Source: Rhodococcus opacus (GTDB taxonomy: Bacteria; Actinomycetota; Actinomycetes; Mycobacteriales; Mycobacteriaceae). From it: a DNA stretch of 64,000 bases. How positions within the stretch are numbered: the first letter of the stretch is position 1; the number at the start of each line of letters is the position of its first letter. The notes beneath the pieces are model-generated. The model ran no database searches and was not told where the DNA came from. It saw only the letters and a program-made list of their open reading frames with translations. Shown piece by piece: positions 1-8,843 of the stretch. The position numbers and the translations under genes were made by a program. Location of the stretch: the NCBI RefSeq assembly GCF_012396235.1, contig NZ_JAAXPA010000006.1:277386-341385 (forward strand), written 5' to 3'.

Positions 1-1604
1 AGGTCGATGTCGTTGCTGTCGACGTCGTCGAGCGGCAGGGCCAGGGCGAGCCATTCGCCTTCGGACTCGTCGGCCGCGGCGCCGAGCAGGATACGGTCGA
101 GCGCGGTGGTGAACGTGTTCTGGGGGAATTCGCCGAGACCGAATGCGGCGCGCTGCCGCGGCCCGATTCCCCAGCGGGCGCCCGTCGCGGTCGCCCACTC
201 CCGGATCCGTTCGAGGTCGTCGTCGCCGAACCGGAACCGCCTGCGCACCGGCGCGGCCGCCGACAGGTCCAGGACCTGACTCGCCGTCACCCTCGCGTCG
301 GCGAGTTCGAGGAGCGTCGACACCACGGCGAGAACCGGATTGGTCTGGTGCAGGGCACGATCCGCAAGGCGGACCCGGAGGCGATGGCCGGGATGCCCGA
401 GCACGTCCTGCCCGAATGCGGCCCGGATCAGCGGGGCGTACGACTCGACGTCGGGGCACATGACGAGCACGTCGCGCGGTTCGAGAGTCGGATCGTCCTC
501 GAAGAGATGCAGGAGGCATTCACGCAGGACCTCCACCTGGCGGGCCGGGCCGTGGCACGCGTGGACCTGGACGGACGCGTCGGCCGTGCACTCGGCGAGC
601 GCGGGCGCCCGGTCGTCCCGGACGTCCGCCTGCAGGCACCCCAGCAGGGAGTCGCGGGGCGCAGGTCCCTCGTGGTGGAGGTCGTCGACGTCGAGGCGGG
701 TCAGCCTCGACTTGAGTTCGCGGACGTCCCGCGCCAGGCTCGACAGCAGCGGATGGGCGACGGACAGCGCGGTGTCGTCGTCGGCGCGTGCGAGAACGCT
801 GGCTGCCGTGGACAGCGACGACCACATCGCGGGACTCGGATGCGGAAGCCACAGGTGCACATCACGATTGACGGCGAGGGCGGCGAGGACCTCGATCTGA
901 TCGGTCGCGAGGCGTGTCGGACCGAACAGCGACAGTCGGGCGGGGAGTTCGACGAGGTCCGGTTCCTCGCGCAGCCGGGCGCAGGCGGAGTCGAGCCGCT
1001 CGGCGGGAGCGGGGCTGCCGACACGCTCACGCAGCCGCCGCCACAGTTCGGCCTGCCAGAGAAGGTCGTCGTCGAGTGGACCACCCGCACCGTCGGTGTC
1101 GCGGCCTCCGGCCCAGTCGACCAGCATCGCCGGCCGCTGTGCGGCGTAACTGCGGAACAGATCGGTCAGGTGTGAGGCGGTGGCGTAGCGCCGGCCCGGC
1201 CGGTGATCGTCCGGGTCGCGATCCGGGAGGCCGTGGCCGAGGTGTTTCGCGAGGACGGCACACCAGGGCTCACCGAGGCAGTCGTCGACGACGCCGAGCA
1301 ATGACCACAGCACGCGGGACGGATTCCACGGGTCGTCGTCGGCGGTTACCCCCGTGGCGGCGGCGAGGCATTCGTCGACGAGCCGGGTCGGGGACGGGAA
1401 GTCGATGTTCGCGGCCACCCCGTCGCCGACGTCGGGCCGGGCACCGAGCGCGGTCGAGAGGCGCTGCGTGAGCCAGCGCTCCACCCCCTTCGCCGGGACC
1501 GCGACGACCTCCCGGGCGAACGGATCGGGCAGCGGGGTCGCGAGCACGTCGCCGAGAGCCGACGCGAGAGTGGTGGAACGCTCGGCGCGATGCAGTACGA
1601 GCAC
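1..1604 (-). CDS. recC: RecC, exodeoxyribonuclease V gamma chain (5' half only)
   Basis: Cut by the left window edge. RecC is the Chi-recognising, strand-splitting subunit of RecBCD, which processes double-strand DNA ends for recombination. About 534 codons are visible, roughly half of the usual length. The N-terminus reads LVLHRAERSTTLASAL and continues with VPAKGVERWLTQRLS near residues 35-50, a typical actinobacterial RecC opening; VLVMCPDVESYAPLI follows further in. The start is a GTG at 1604 preceded by AGGGAGG, and no better ATG exists. recB and recD would be expected beyond the edge. The identification rests on recognised motifs, not on an alignment. Confidence 0.85.
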   Translation of the reverse strand, partial: MLVLHRAERSTTLASALGDVLATPLPDPFAREVVAVPAKGVERWLTQRLSTALGARPDVGDGVAANIDFPSPTRLVDECLAAATGVTADDDPWNPSRVLWSLLGVVDDCLGEPWCAVLAKHLGHGLPDRDPDDHRPGRRYATASHLTDLFRSYAAQRPAMLVDWAGGRDTDGAGGPLDDDLLWQAELWRRLRERVGSPAPAERLDSACARLREEPDLVELPARLSLFGPTRLATDQIEVLAALAVNRDVHLWLPHPSPAMWSSLSTAASVLARADDDTALSVAHPLLSSLARDVRELKSRLTRLDVDDLHHEGPAPRDSLLGCLQADVRDDRAPALAECTADASVQVHACHGPARQVEVLRECLLHLFEDDPTLEPRDVLVMCPDVESYAPLIRAAFGQDVLGHPGHRLRVRLADRALHQTNPVLAVVSTLLELADARVTASQVLDLSAAAPVRRRFRFGDDDLERIREWATATGARWGIGPRQRAAFGLGEFPQNTFTTALDRILLGAAADESEGEWLALALPLDDVDSNDID

Positions 1605-1681
1605 GTGGCCTCCCTTCGCTCCCCAACTCCGGTCGGCTCAGACTTACCACAACCCACCGACTCGGGAGGCCCACTCTGCAG

Positions 1682-1721
1682 GTGAGTGGCAAAGTGTGCC
1701 GGGGCACGCTTCGCCACTCAC
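1682..1721. repeat. 40-bp palindromic intergenic repeat, copy 1
   Basis: Near-perfect inverted repeat: GTGAGTGGC at the left end pairs with GCCACTCAC at the right end, and inner arms GTGTGCC and GGCACGC flank a 2-nt centre. It begins one base after the stop codon of the GIY-YIG gene (1723-2820, minus strand) and lies before recC. Two more copies of the same 40-bp length are at 11644-11683 and 41591-41630. It could fold as a terminator-like hairpin, though no T-run follows. REP-like mobility is the alternative. Confidence 0.8.
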
Positions 1722-1722
1722 G

Positions 1723-2820
1723 TCAGCGGCCGGGGCGCGCCTGGGTGAGGTGCGGAACCCAGCCGTGGGTGGGCCACTTCTTCAGACCGACCTTGGCGGG
1801 GACGATTCGCTTGTTCACGAATTGGCTCTCCAGTTCGGTGTCGGGCTCGCCCGTGAACCGCCACAGCGCCGCGTCGCCCGGTCGGGCGACCGAGGACCAG
1901 GACTTGGCACGGTATGCGGCACGAACGATGTTGTCCGCGAACACGATCACCGGGATGTCGTCGGTGTTGCGGACGGCAGCGCCTGCCGCCCACGCGCCGC
2001 GGGACAGTTCGTATACCTCCTCCGGCGTCACGCCGCGCCGGGACGTGGCGGGCACCTCGAGGACGACGCAGGGAGTCGGCAGGTTCGGGACGGGTTCTGC
2101 TGCGTACTGCAACACGAGGTCGTCGACGGGCACCGCACGATGCTCGCCCGCGCCACCGGCGAGATTGCTGAGCACCGCACCCTCGTTCAGCCCCAGCGCG
2201 CCTACGATTCCGCCCCGCACCGCGCCGGCGACGTCACCGGTGTCGGCGATCCGATGCGCCACGATGTAGTGCTCGACCTCGTGGCCGGAGTCGTAGATCT
2301 CGCGGATGCGGGCGATGGTCGCGGCCTTCACCTCGGCGCTGTCGGTCTCCGGATCCTCGAGCGTCTGCCGGTGCTCGTTCTCGGCCAACGCCTCCCACAC
2401 GTAGCCGTACACCCGGGTGCCCCGCCCGGCGCCGACGTAGAACACCGACCTGTTGCGGGGATCGAGGAGCGCGTAGACGTAGGTGCCGAGTTCCTCGCCC
2501 ACCCGCTTCGGGAACGGCTGCGGCGCGTGACGGGTCTGATACACCTCTTTCAGGATTAGGCGCAGCGCCGCCAGTTTCAACGCGACGGGGACGCCGCCGT
2601 CGATGCCGTCGAAGAGTGCGGTGGCCGCGCCCTGCACCGAGGAGAAGGTGTGCCCGATGTGGCGTTCCAGCGACTTCGTGACGTCCGCGAACTGCGCGAA
2701 CCGCACCCGGGGGTCGGGTGCCGCGTTGTCCAGGTCGTTGGACGCGAGGAAAGTCTGGACCTCGGAATTGTCGAGCCAGCGAGAAGTGATGTCGATCGGG
2801 ATCGTCCAGACGGTAGCCAT
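1723..2820 (-). CDS. GIY-YIG domain protein (LEM-3-like nuclease fold)
   Basis: A 365-residue protein with a GIY-YIG-type core around residues 114-142, where YVYALLDPRN is followed by VFYVGAGRGTRVYGYV. This resembles the LEM-3/COG3680 branch of GIY-YIG proteins more than UvrC or homing enzymes. Members of that fold cut DNA with a metal ion, but activity and substrate here are unknown. The flanking segments (1-110 and 200-365) are not recognised. The start is the ATG at 2820, because TACGGT lies 6 nt upstream and suggests a leaderless transcript; an open frame extending to 3315 is chance read-through. A 40-bp palindrome follows the stop. No restriction or toxin partner is adjacent. Confidence 0.7.
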   Translation of the reverse strand: MATVWTIPIDITSRWLDNSEVQTFLASNDLDNAAPDPRVRFAQFADVTKSLERHIGHTFSSVQGAATALFDGIDGGVPVALKLAALRLILKEVYQTRHAPQPFPKRVGEELGTYVYALLDPRNRSVFYVGAGRGTRVYGYVWEALAENEHRQTLEDPETDSAEVKAATIARIREIYDSGHEVEHYIVAHRIADTGDVAGAVRGGIVGALGLNEGAVLSNLAGGAGEHRAVPVDDLVLQYAAEPVPNLPTPCVVLEVPATSRRGVTPEEVYELSRGAWAAGAAVRNTDDIPVIVFADNIVRAAYRAKSWSSVARPGDAALWRFTGEPDTELESQFVNKRIVPAKVGLKKWPTHGWVPHLTQARPGR

Positions 2821-2826
2821 GCCCCT

Positions 2827-2832
2827 ACCGTA
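2827..2832 (-). promoter_or_regulatory. Probable -10 box of a leaderless promoter (GIY-YIG gene)
   Basis: TACGGT on the minus strand matches the actinobacterial -10 pattern TANNNT and sits exactly 6 nt before the ATG at 2820, so transcription would start at or next to the start codon. The AGGGG between box and ATG is too close to act as a ribosome binding site. Confidence 0.5.
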
Positions 2833-2955
2833 AGGGAAAACCTGGGTGAAGAACTCGCACGAGGAAGGCTCGAGGAGATTCGAACCCTTTCGACGTCCTA
2901 CCGAGTGCGGGAGGATGGAGTTGTACCCATTGCGACGCAGGTTGGGAGAACATTC

Positions 2956-3225
2956 ATGACAGCGCCCAGCTACTCCACCCGCACGGCCGTCGACATCGCG
3001 GTCGGCATCCTCATCGCTTACCGCGGATGTTCCGAGAACGACGCGTTCACCGAACTCGCGGAGACGTCCCGCAGGCACAAGGTCGCCCTCGCCCGCACCG
3101 CCCGCGCGCTGATCGCGTTCATCCAGACCCATCACCACGACCTTCCCGCGTCCGACGTCACCGCTGCTGCTCTGCAGTGGAGCCACGCCACTCCGTACCG
3201 TGGCGCGTTCGGCACGGCGGCCTGA
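2956..3225 (+). CDS. Stand-alone ANTAR-domain protein
   Basis: An 89-residue protein that is almost entirely one ANTAR-like helical domain: AVDIAVGILIAYRGCSENDAF, then helices ending in ALIAFIQTHHHD. ANTAR domains bind paired RNA hairpins and antiterminate transcription, usually in response to a fused GAF, PAS or receiver sensor. No sensor is present here, so the protein would need a partner or act constitutively. GGGAG 8 nt upstream supports the ATG at 2956. It is divergent from the GIY-YIG gene. The domain assignment is by pattern (hydrophobic VGILIA, conserved G and A-F) and is likely but unproven. Confidence 0.65.
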   Translation: MTAPSYSTRTAVDIAVGILIAYRGCSENDAFTELAETSRRHKVALARTARALIAFIQTHHHDLPASDVTAAALQWSHATPYRGAFGTAA

Positions 3226-3338
3226 ATTCGGTCGAAGTCTGAGAATTCTCTGGCTTCGACGGCGCGACGCTGCCCAAACCTTCAGACTCGATGTGAGACC
3301 GAACGACCAGCGCACCGAGATACGAAGAGGTAACTGAG

Positions 3339-3845
3339 TTGACGATCCGCAAAATCACGGTTGCCGCGGTAGCGATCGCCGCAGCCCTCACGATGTCCGC
3401 TTGTGGTTCCGACGAGTCTTCCGGGCCGAGCGCGACCACCACGTCCACGACCACTGCAGCCGCCGAGACCAGCGCCGAACTCGAACTGCCGACCGCGGCC
3501 GACCTCAACGCCCTGCTGGCGAAGGGCCTCGACCCGGCCACTCCCCTCGAGGAGAAGATCGCCATGGTGGAGGGTTCGGAGCAGGACCCGAACCTGTTCA
3601 ATCAGGTCGCCGCCGCCGCCCAGCAGGCAGGTGCGCAGGTCCAGGTACTGGACCCGGTGATCGATAACGGTGACGGCAGCGCCAGCGCGCAGCTGCAGCT
3701 GACGATCAACGGCCAGGTGCAGCAGAACACCCTGCCCGCCATCTTCGTGCCCGGCGAGAACGGGACGTGGAGATTGTCGAAGGCGACGGCATGTTCCATC
3801 GTGGCGATCGCGCAGCTGACGTCACCGGCCTGTCCGCCCGCCTGA
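3339..3845 (+). CDS. Mtb12-like lipoprotein
   Basis: A 168-residue exported lipoprotein. The N-terminus has two basic residues, a hydrophobic run and the lipobox LTMSAC with the lipidated Cys at 22. A Thr/Ser-rich linker (about 30-45) follows, then a compact domain beginning PTAADLNALLAKGLDPATP, which resembles the mycobacterial low-molecular-weight antigen Mtb12 (CFP-2). Function is unknown; the fold is NTF2/cystatin-like in related proteins. The start is a TTG at 3339, chosen because AAGAGG lies 8 nt upstream and the signal sequence begins directly. The gene converges with the small membrane-protein gene at 3860. Confidence 0.75.
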   Translation: MTIRKITVAAVAIAAALTMSACGSDESSGPSATTTSTTTAAAETSAELELPTAADLNALLAKGLDPATPLEEKIAMVEGSEQDPNLFNQVAAAAQQAGAQVQVLDPVIDNGDGSASAQLQLTINGQVQQNTLPAIFVPGENGTWRLSKATACSIVAIAQLTSPACPPA

Positions 3846-3859
3846 TCCGGACCTCCGCG

Positions 3860-4132
3860 TCACGCGCCTTCCAGGGCCTCCCCGATCTCCTGGACGGCGC
3901 GGTTGTGCTGATCGGTGATCAGGATGTGCCCTGCCGCGATGGTCAGGGCGACCGGCCATTCGATGATCTCGACTGCGGCGAGCAAGCCGATCGCCGCGAA
4001 GAATGCCAGTTGCTCGGGACGCGGCAGCGGCACCCTGCCGAGGATCGGTAGCTGCACCGCGAAGCTGTGGGCCTCCCGCACCCGCTGTACGGCGTCGCTC
4101 TGCGATTCCGCCTCCGACGTTCGTTGGGCCAT
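3860..4132 (-). CDS. Small membrane protein downstream of the P-type ATPase
   Basis: A 90-residue protein with a basic/polar N-terminus (1-30), a PILGRVPLPRPEQ segment, one or two hydrophobic segments around 43-73 (LAFFAAIGLLAAVEIIEW and VALTIAAGHILI), and an acidic C-terminal tail. No enzyme motif is seen. It follows the CtpI-like ATPase by 32 bp on the same strand and is likely co-transcribed, so an accessory role in that transporter is a reasonable inference but nothing more. Confidence 0.7.
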   Translation of the reverse strand: MAQRTSEAESQSDAVQRVREAHSFAVQLPILGRVPLPRPEQLAFFAAIGLLAAVEIIEWPVALTIAAGHILITDQHNRAVQEIGEALEGA

Positions 4133-4164
4133 AGTTCGTCTCCCTTGTCCGTGCCGTTTCCCGG

Positions 4165-7100
4165 TCAGCCACCTTGATCGCGGACCGTGTCCGCTGTGCT
4201 GAGTTCCGTCGCCCAGACCGCTGCCGGTGTCTTCTCCGCAGCCGGGGACCCGTTGACCGGGGTGGTCACCCGCGTGCTCACCCCACCGCTGCGGGAGGTG
4301 TACGCCGTGCTGCTGCGGGCGGGCGTGATCGAGATCGTCGACTGATCGCCCACAAGCTTTTCGAGCAGCCCCGGTGCGAACGCGGCCGCCGCGGTCGCCG
4401 CACCCGCACAGCCCAGCGCCTGGGCCCACCCGACCGGTCCGAGCGGGGTGCAACCGAGGAGCTGACTGACACCGGGAGTACTGACCATCACGGTAAGTGC
4501 GGCGAGTGAACCGCCCGCGGTGAGCACCACGAGCGGACTCCGCGAATCGATGAGCGTCTGACCCAGCTGTGTGCCGACCAGCGCCACCAGCCCGACCGTC
4601 GACGCCCGGCGTTGCCTGCCCGTCACGCTCGCCAGCGCCCACGCCGTCGTCGCGCCCGCCGCGGTGGCGGCGCCGCGGATCGCGACTGTCCGCCACAGCG
4701 CCGCACTGTCCGGGCCGCGACCCTCTCCCCGGGCCTGTTCGTTGGGCGGACTCACCGCGAGCGCGGCCGCGGGCAGGGCGTCCGTGAGCACGTTCACCAG
4801 CAGGAGCTGACGCGCCGTCAGCGGCGACCGTCCGGCGATCGCACTGCCGATCAGGGCGAACGCCACCTCGCCTGCGTTCCCGCCGAGCAGCACCGACACT
4901 CCCGCCTGCACCCGCCGCCACAGCTGACGGCCCTCGTCGAGGGCGTCGAGCAACGCGTCGACGCGGCCGTCGAGGAGCACCACGTCCGCGGCGCTGCGGG
5001 CCGGGTCGCTGCCGCGCGAGCTGACACCGATCCCCACGCTGGCCGCCCGGATCGCGGCCGCGTCGTTGGCGCCGTCGCCGACCATCGCGCAGACGTGACC
5101 GACACGCTCGAGGGTCTGCACGATCTGCACCTTGTTCTCCGGCGACATCCGGGCGAAGACGACGCACTTCTCGACGGCATTCTCCTGCCCCCGGTGCGAC
5201 AGGGTGTCCCAGTCGGTCCCGCTGATCACCTGCTCGGACGACACCGCCAGTCCCAACTCTTTCGTGATGGCGGTGGCCGTGACGGGATGGTCGCCGGTGA
5301 TCAGCCGGACCCCGACCTGTAGCCCTTCCAATGCCGGGAGCAGTCCGGCCGCTTCGGGGCGCGGGGTGTCCGCCAGCCCGAGCAGTCCGACGAGTTGCAG
5401 CCCACTGCCGCACAGATCGTCGAGCACCGCGGTGTCGTCGGCCGCGCGACGCGCCTGGAAGGGCGTGACGGTCCGGCGGGCGACGGCGATGACGCGTAAC
5501 CCGTCGGCAGCCATGCCGAGAACGGTGTCGTGGACCTCGTCCGCGTCGATTCCGGCGCACGCCGCGACCACGACCTCCGGCGCACCCTTCAACGACACGT
5601 GTGTCCCGGACAGCGAGGCGGAGTAGGACCGTCCGGACCGGAACGGAAGGTAACTGCTCCGGTCCTCCCCCTGCGGTAGCAGGTCCACTGCCGCGTCGGC
5701 GATCGCGGCGTCGGTGGCGTGTGCGGCCGGACTGCCGTCTGGGGTCACCGCGCTCCGGCCCGCGCACACGAGCACGTCCTCGCGATCGAACCCCGCCTCC
5801 GGGACGGCGGTGACGACCCGCAGTCGGTTCTCGCTCAGGGTGCCCGTCTTGTCGAAGCACACCACGTCGACGCGGCCGAGCGCCTCGACGGACCGCGGCG
5901 TCCGCACCAGTGCGCCCGACCTCGTCAGTCTGCGTGCGGCGGCCTGCTGCGCGAGTGTCGCGACGAGCGGTAGACCCTCGGGAACCGCCGCCACCGCGAC
6001 CGCGACGCCGCTCGTGACGGCCTGCCGCAGTCCGGTGCCGCGCAGGAACCCGACGGCGGTGACCAGCGCGCCGCCTCCCACGCTGACGGGCAGCACCCGG
6101 TCGGTGAGGCTTCTGAGCTGCGCCTGCAGACCCACGTGCGACGCACTCGCGGGGGTGAGGGCACCCGCGCGTCCCGCTTCCGTTGCGTCGCCCACCGCGG
6201 TGACGATCGCCGCCGCCGTGCCGGTGAGGATCGTGGTCCCCGCGAACACCATGCAGGCGCGGTCACTGAGTGGTGCGCCCGGAGTCGGCGACGTCTGCTT
6301 GCTCACCGGCAGCGATTCCCCGGTGAGCGAGGACTCGTCGACTTCGACGCCCGACGCCTCGACGAGCCGGCCGTCGGCGGGCACCACCTCGCCGGGACCG
6401 ATCTCGATCACGTCGCCCGGCCGCAACCGCGACGCCTCCACCCGCTCGGTCACCCGGCGCTCCGGAGGCCCGGCGACGCGATGCGCGGGCGGATCGCCCG
6501 CCGCCAGCAACCGGTTCAGCAGACGTTCCGCGTGCAGGCGTTGCACGGCCGACAGCGCGGCGTTGCCCGCCAGCACGGACCCCACGAGCACCGCGTCGAT
6601 CGGCGACCCCAGCAGGGCGCTCGCCGCCGATCCGGTGGCGAGGACGGGGGTCAGCGGATCCGACAGTTCCGTGCGCATCGCCCGGCCGAAATCCCAGGCC
6701 AGACCGACCGGCCACGCCGTGAGCCGCCCGATCGCCTCGACCGGGGTCAGCACCAGATTCACCGCGCGACGCCGGGACGCCGCGGCATCCTCTTCGTCGC
6801 GCGGGGGCAGCAGGCGGCGCACGTCCGGCACCGGCATCTCGTGCCAGGCGTGAACCGGGGCGGCGGGTGGAACCTCGGCCCGCAGCACACTGCGCGCGAG
6901 GGAATGCCCCGTCCACAATCCTGCCGCCGCGCCGACCGTGACGGGTCCGGGTCCGCGGCCACGCACTCCGGGCAGCATGACGAGCGCACCGAGCATCGAC
7001 GCCGCCGTCGCGATCTCGACGCCGCGCCGGCTCGCCGTCCGCGCGTCCGGCAGGGCCCGCAACACCCGCCACACTCCGACGAGGTCGTCGACCAGCAGGT

Positions 7101-8676
7101 CCGCGCACCACGGTGGCGGGGCGTCGTCGACGAGGACACCGATCCCGACGTCGGCGGACGACAGGGCGTGCGGCGCCCGGCCGGCGATCACCGCGACCGT
7201 CGCGCCGTTCGCCTGCAACTGCGCGACGGCGTCGCGAAGGTCCGCGTCCAGTGACCCGCTCGAGGGCAGCAGATCGTCGAACGCCGAGCGGAGTCCGCCG
7301 AGCGTGTCCACGTTCACCGACACCACCTGGGCGCCCGACGAGCGCGCCTGCGCGAGCACGGCCGCTGCGCTCGGATGGTGCGCCGGGGTCACGAGTACGG
7401 CGGCATCTTCGTCCACGGCTGCCGCGGCGACATCATCCGGAAGGTCGGTCAGCGCGTGCCAGCCCACCCCGAGGGCGCCGGCCTCCACGGCAGATCGAGC
7501 GGCCTCCCACACTCTCGTCCGGTCGGCGTCCCGAACCGCACGGATCCCCCTCACCCGAAGTTCGGCCGTGTGCAGCACCGACGGGTCCACGACCACCGCG
7601 TCGACCCGGTCCAGGCAGCGGAGCGCGCCGGGACGCAGGGCCAGCACGGCGTGGCGATCGGCCAGTCCACGGCCCAGTGTCGCGGCGAAGGCCTCGCGTG
7701 CGGTGCGCGCCGCCTTCGGCGCGGCGACCAGGGCCGCGTCCGCGGCGCCTGCGACGCTTCGGGTCGCCGCTCCCACCGCGGTCGCGCCCACCCACTGCGC
7801 GATCGCCGCCCGGTCCACGTCCCGCTCCACCGGTCCCGATGCGCCGCGCGGGCGGGCGGGGCGCTCCGTGTCGTCCGCGGGGTCCCGGGCCAGTTCGGGT
7901 TCGCGGCGGTGCCACACCCGCCGGCCCGACCACGCCTCCGCCGTGATCGCCGACCGCAATGCCACGTCCACGGCGAGTGACGCAGGTGCCCGCCGCAGCA
8001 CGTCGCCGACGGCCTGAGCGGTGGCGAGCAGCAGTTCGGCGGCGTCCGGCCCGAGCCGGTCCTCGACCATGCTGCGCAATCGGGGTTGATAGTTGACGAA
8101 CGTGACGGCGGCGGCTGGCACCGCCGACGGCAGGGCGGGCATCGGAAGCAGGCGAACGCCGGCGGCCGCGACCAGGCCCGTCGTGACGGCGGCCAGTGCG
8201 AGCGCGCGTTCGGCGAGTGCGACGTCGTCGCCGGGAAGTTCTCCGGGCCGGTCGCGGACGGCACCGCGGGCGATCGGTCGCGCGACATCCTCCGCGCCCG
8301 CGACCACGGCACACAGCGCGGCCACCGACGGTCCGTGCTCGTCGACCGTCACCACCAGCCGGGACAGCGCGCGGTTGAGTTCGGCTCCCGCCACACCGGC
8401 GGTTTCCCGGACGGCGCCGAGAACGGTCGCGGCCACGTCGTCCCCGCGAGGTCCGTCGAGTCCGCGGACCTCGATCCAGGCACGGCCGTGTCCGGAACTC
8501 GTGCGGCGGGCCGGGGTTCCCCCGAGCACCTCGGTGGCGATCTGCGTCGCGGTCCGTGCGGTGGTGGATATCAGATCGGCTGCGACCGTGCCTCCGTAAG
8601 ACGCCACCCCGAGTCCGACACCGGCGCCGCGCACCGGCAGGGATGCAGCGGCACGGACGTATCGACCGAGTCCCAC
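4165..8676 (-). CDS. ctpI: CtpI-like cation-translocating P-type ATPase, 1503 aa
   Basis: A very large P-type ATPase like mycobacterial CtpI, pumping an unidentified cation across the membrane. The C-terminal half is complete: TGES near 786, the phosphorylated Asp at 942 in CFDKTGTL, TGDHP near 1123 and GDGAND near 1198, then a C-terminal membrane domain. The N-terminal half has a heavy-metal-domain-like segment and what looks like a dead copy of the P-domain: VVVDPSVL at about 361-368 replaces DKTGT, and AGRAPHALSSADVGIGV near 500 mirrors GDGANDAAAIRAASVGIGV. I chose the GTG at 8676, 5 nt after the stop of the small upstream ORF; a longer frame to 8856 would read that ORF out of phase. Confidence 0.85.
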   Translation of the reverse strand: MGLGRYVRAAASLPVRGAGVGLGVASYGGTVAADLISTTARTATQIATEVLGGTPARRTSSGHGRAWIEVRGLDGPRGDDVAATVLGAVRETAGVAGAELNRALSRLVVTVDEHGPSVAALCAVVAGAEDVARPIARGAVRDRPGELPGDDVALAERALALAAVTTGLVAAAGVRLLPMPALPSAVPAAAVTFVNYQPRLRSMVEDRLGPDAAELLLATAQAVGDVLRRAPASLAVDVALRSAITAEAWSGRRVWHRREPELARDPADDTERPARPRGASGPVERDVDRAAIAQWVGATAVGAATRSVAGAADAALVAAPKAARTAREAFAATLGRGLADRHAVLALRPGALRCLDRVDAVVVDPSVLHTAELRVRGIRAVRDADRTRVWEAARSAVEAGALGVGWHALTDLPDDVAAAAVDEDAAVLVTPAHHPSAAAVLAQARSSGAQVVSVNVDTLGGLRSAFDDLLPSSGSLDADLRDAVAQLQANGATVAVIAGRAPHALSSADVGIGVLVDDAPPPWCADLLVDDLVGVWRVLRALPDARTASRRGVEIATAASMLGALVMLPGVRGRGPGPVTVGAAAGLWTGHSLARSVLRAEVPPAAPVHAWHEMPVPDVRRLLPPRDEEDAAASRRRAVNLVLTPVEAIGRLTAWPVGLAWDFGRAMRTELSDPLTPVLATGSAASALLGSPIDAVLVGSVLAGNAALSAVQRLHAERLLNRLLAAGDPPAHRVAGPPERRVTERVEASRLRPGDVIEIGPGEVVPADGRLVEASGVEVDESSLTGESLPVSKQTSPTPGAPLSDRACMVFAGTTILTGTAAAIVTAVGDATEAGRAGALTPASASHVGLQAQLRSLTDRVLPVSVGGGALVTAVGFLRGTGLRQAVTSGVAVAVAAVPEGLPLVATLAQQAAARRLTRSGALVRTPRSVEALGRVDVVCFDKTGTLSENRLRVVTAVPEAGFDREDVLVCAGRSAVTPDGSPAAHATDAAIADAAVDLLPQGEDRSSYLPFRSGRSYSASLSGTHVSLKGAPEVVVAACAGIDADEVHDTVLGMAADGLRVIAVARRTVTPFQARRAADDTAVLDDLCGSGLQLVGLLGLADTPRPEAAGLLPALEGLQVGVRLITGDHPVTATAITKELGLAVSSEQVISGTDWDTLSHRGQENAVEKCVVFARMSPENKVQIVQTLERVGHVCAMVGDGANDAAAIRAASVGIGVSSRGSDPARSAADVVLLDGRVDALLDALDEGRQLWRRVQAGVSVLLGGNAGEVAFALIGSAIAGRSPLTARQLLLVNVLTDALPAAALAVSPPNEQARGEGRGPDSAALWRTVAIRGAATAAGATTAWALASVTGRQRRASTVGLVALVGTQLGQTLIDSRSPLVVLTAGGSLAALTVMVSTPGVSQLLGCTPLGPVGWAQALGCAGAATAAAAFAPGLLEKLVGDQSTISITPARSSTAYTSRSGGVSTRVTTPVNGSPAAEKTPAAVWATELSTADTVRDQGG

Positions 8677-8681
8677 GGCAG

Positions 8682-8843
8682 CTACTGCCTGGAACCCACG
8701 CCGAACTGCCGCAGCACGAGCGCCGCCCCGCGGACTCCGCCGACCACACCACCGATCGCGGCGCCGCCGACCGCACCGACCGCGCTGGTCGTCGCGTTCG
8801 CAGCACCTGACACGGCGTGCACTGTGCCGTCGACGGTTCGCAT
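8682..8843 (-). CDS. Small Gly/Ala-rich protein upstream of the P-type ATPase
   Basis: A 53-residue ORF, MRTVDGTVHAVSGAAN at the N-terminus, followed by a Gly/Ala/Val-rich stretch (about 20-45) with GxxxG-like spacing that could form a membrane-associated helix. GGGAG lies 8 nt before the ATG, and the stop is 5 nt before the ATPase GTG, indicating translational coupling. M. tuberculosis has a small ORF (Rv0108c) next to ctpI in the same arrangement, from memory. Function unknown; a regulatory or assembly peptide for the ATPase is a guess. Confidence 0.55.
   Translation of the reverse strand: MRTVDGTVHAVSGAANATTSAVGAVGGAAIGGVVGGVRGAALVLRQFGVGSRQ

Noticed and set aside
2821..3315. N-terminal extension of the GIY-YIG protein to 3315
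   Set aside because: It would overlap the ANTAR gene antisense, and the ATG at 2820 has a well-placed promoter box.
3860..5860. A long minus-strand frame running through the ATPase 3' end into the small membrane gene
   Set aside because: Only its last 90 codons (the small membrane protein) are credible; the rest is out of phase with the ATPase and Arg/Gly-rich.
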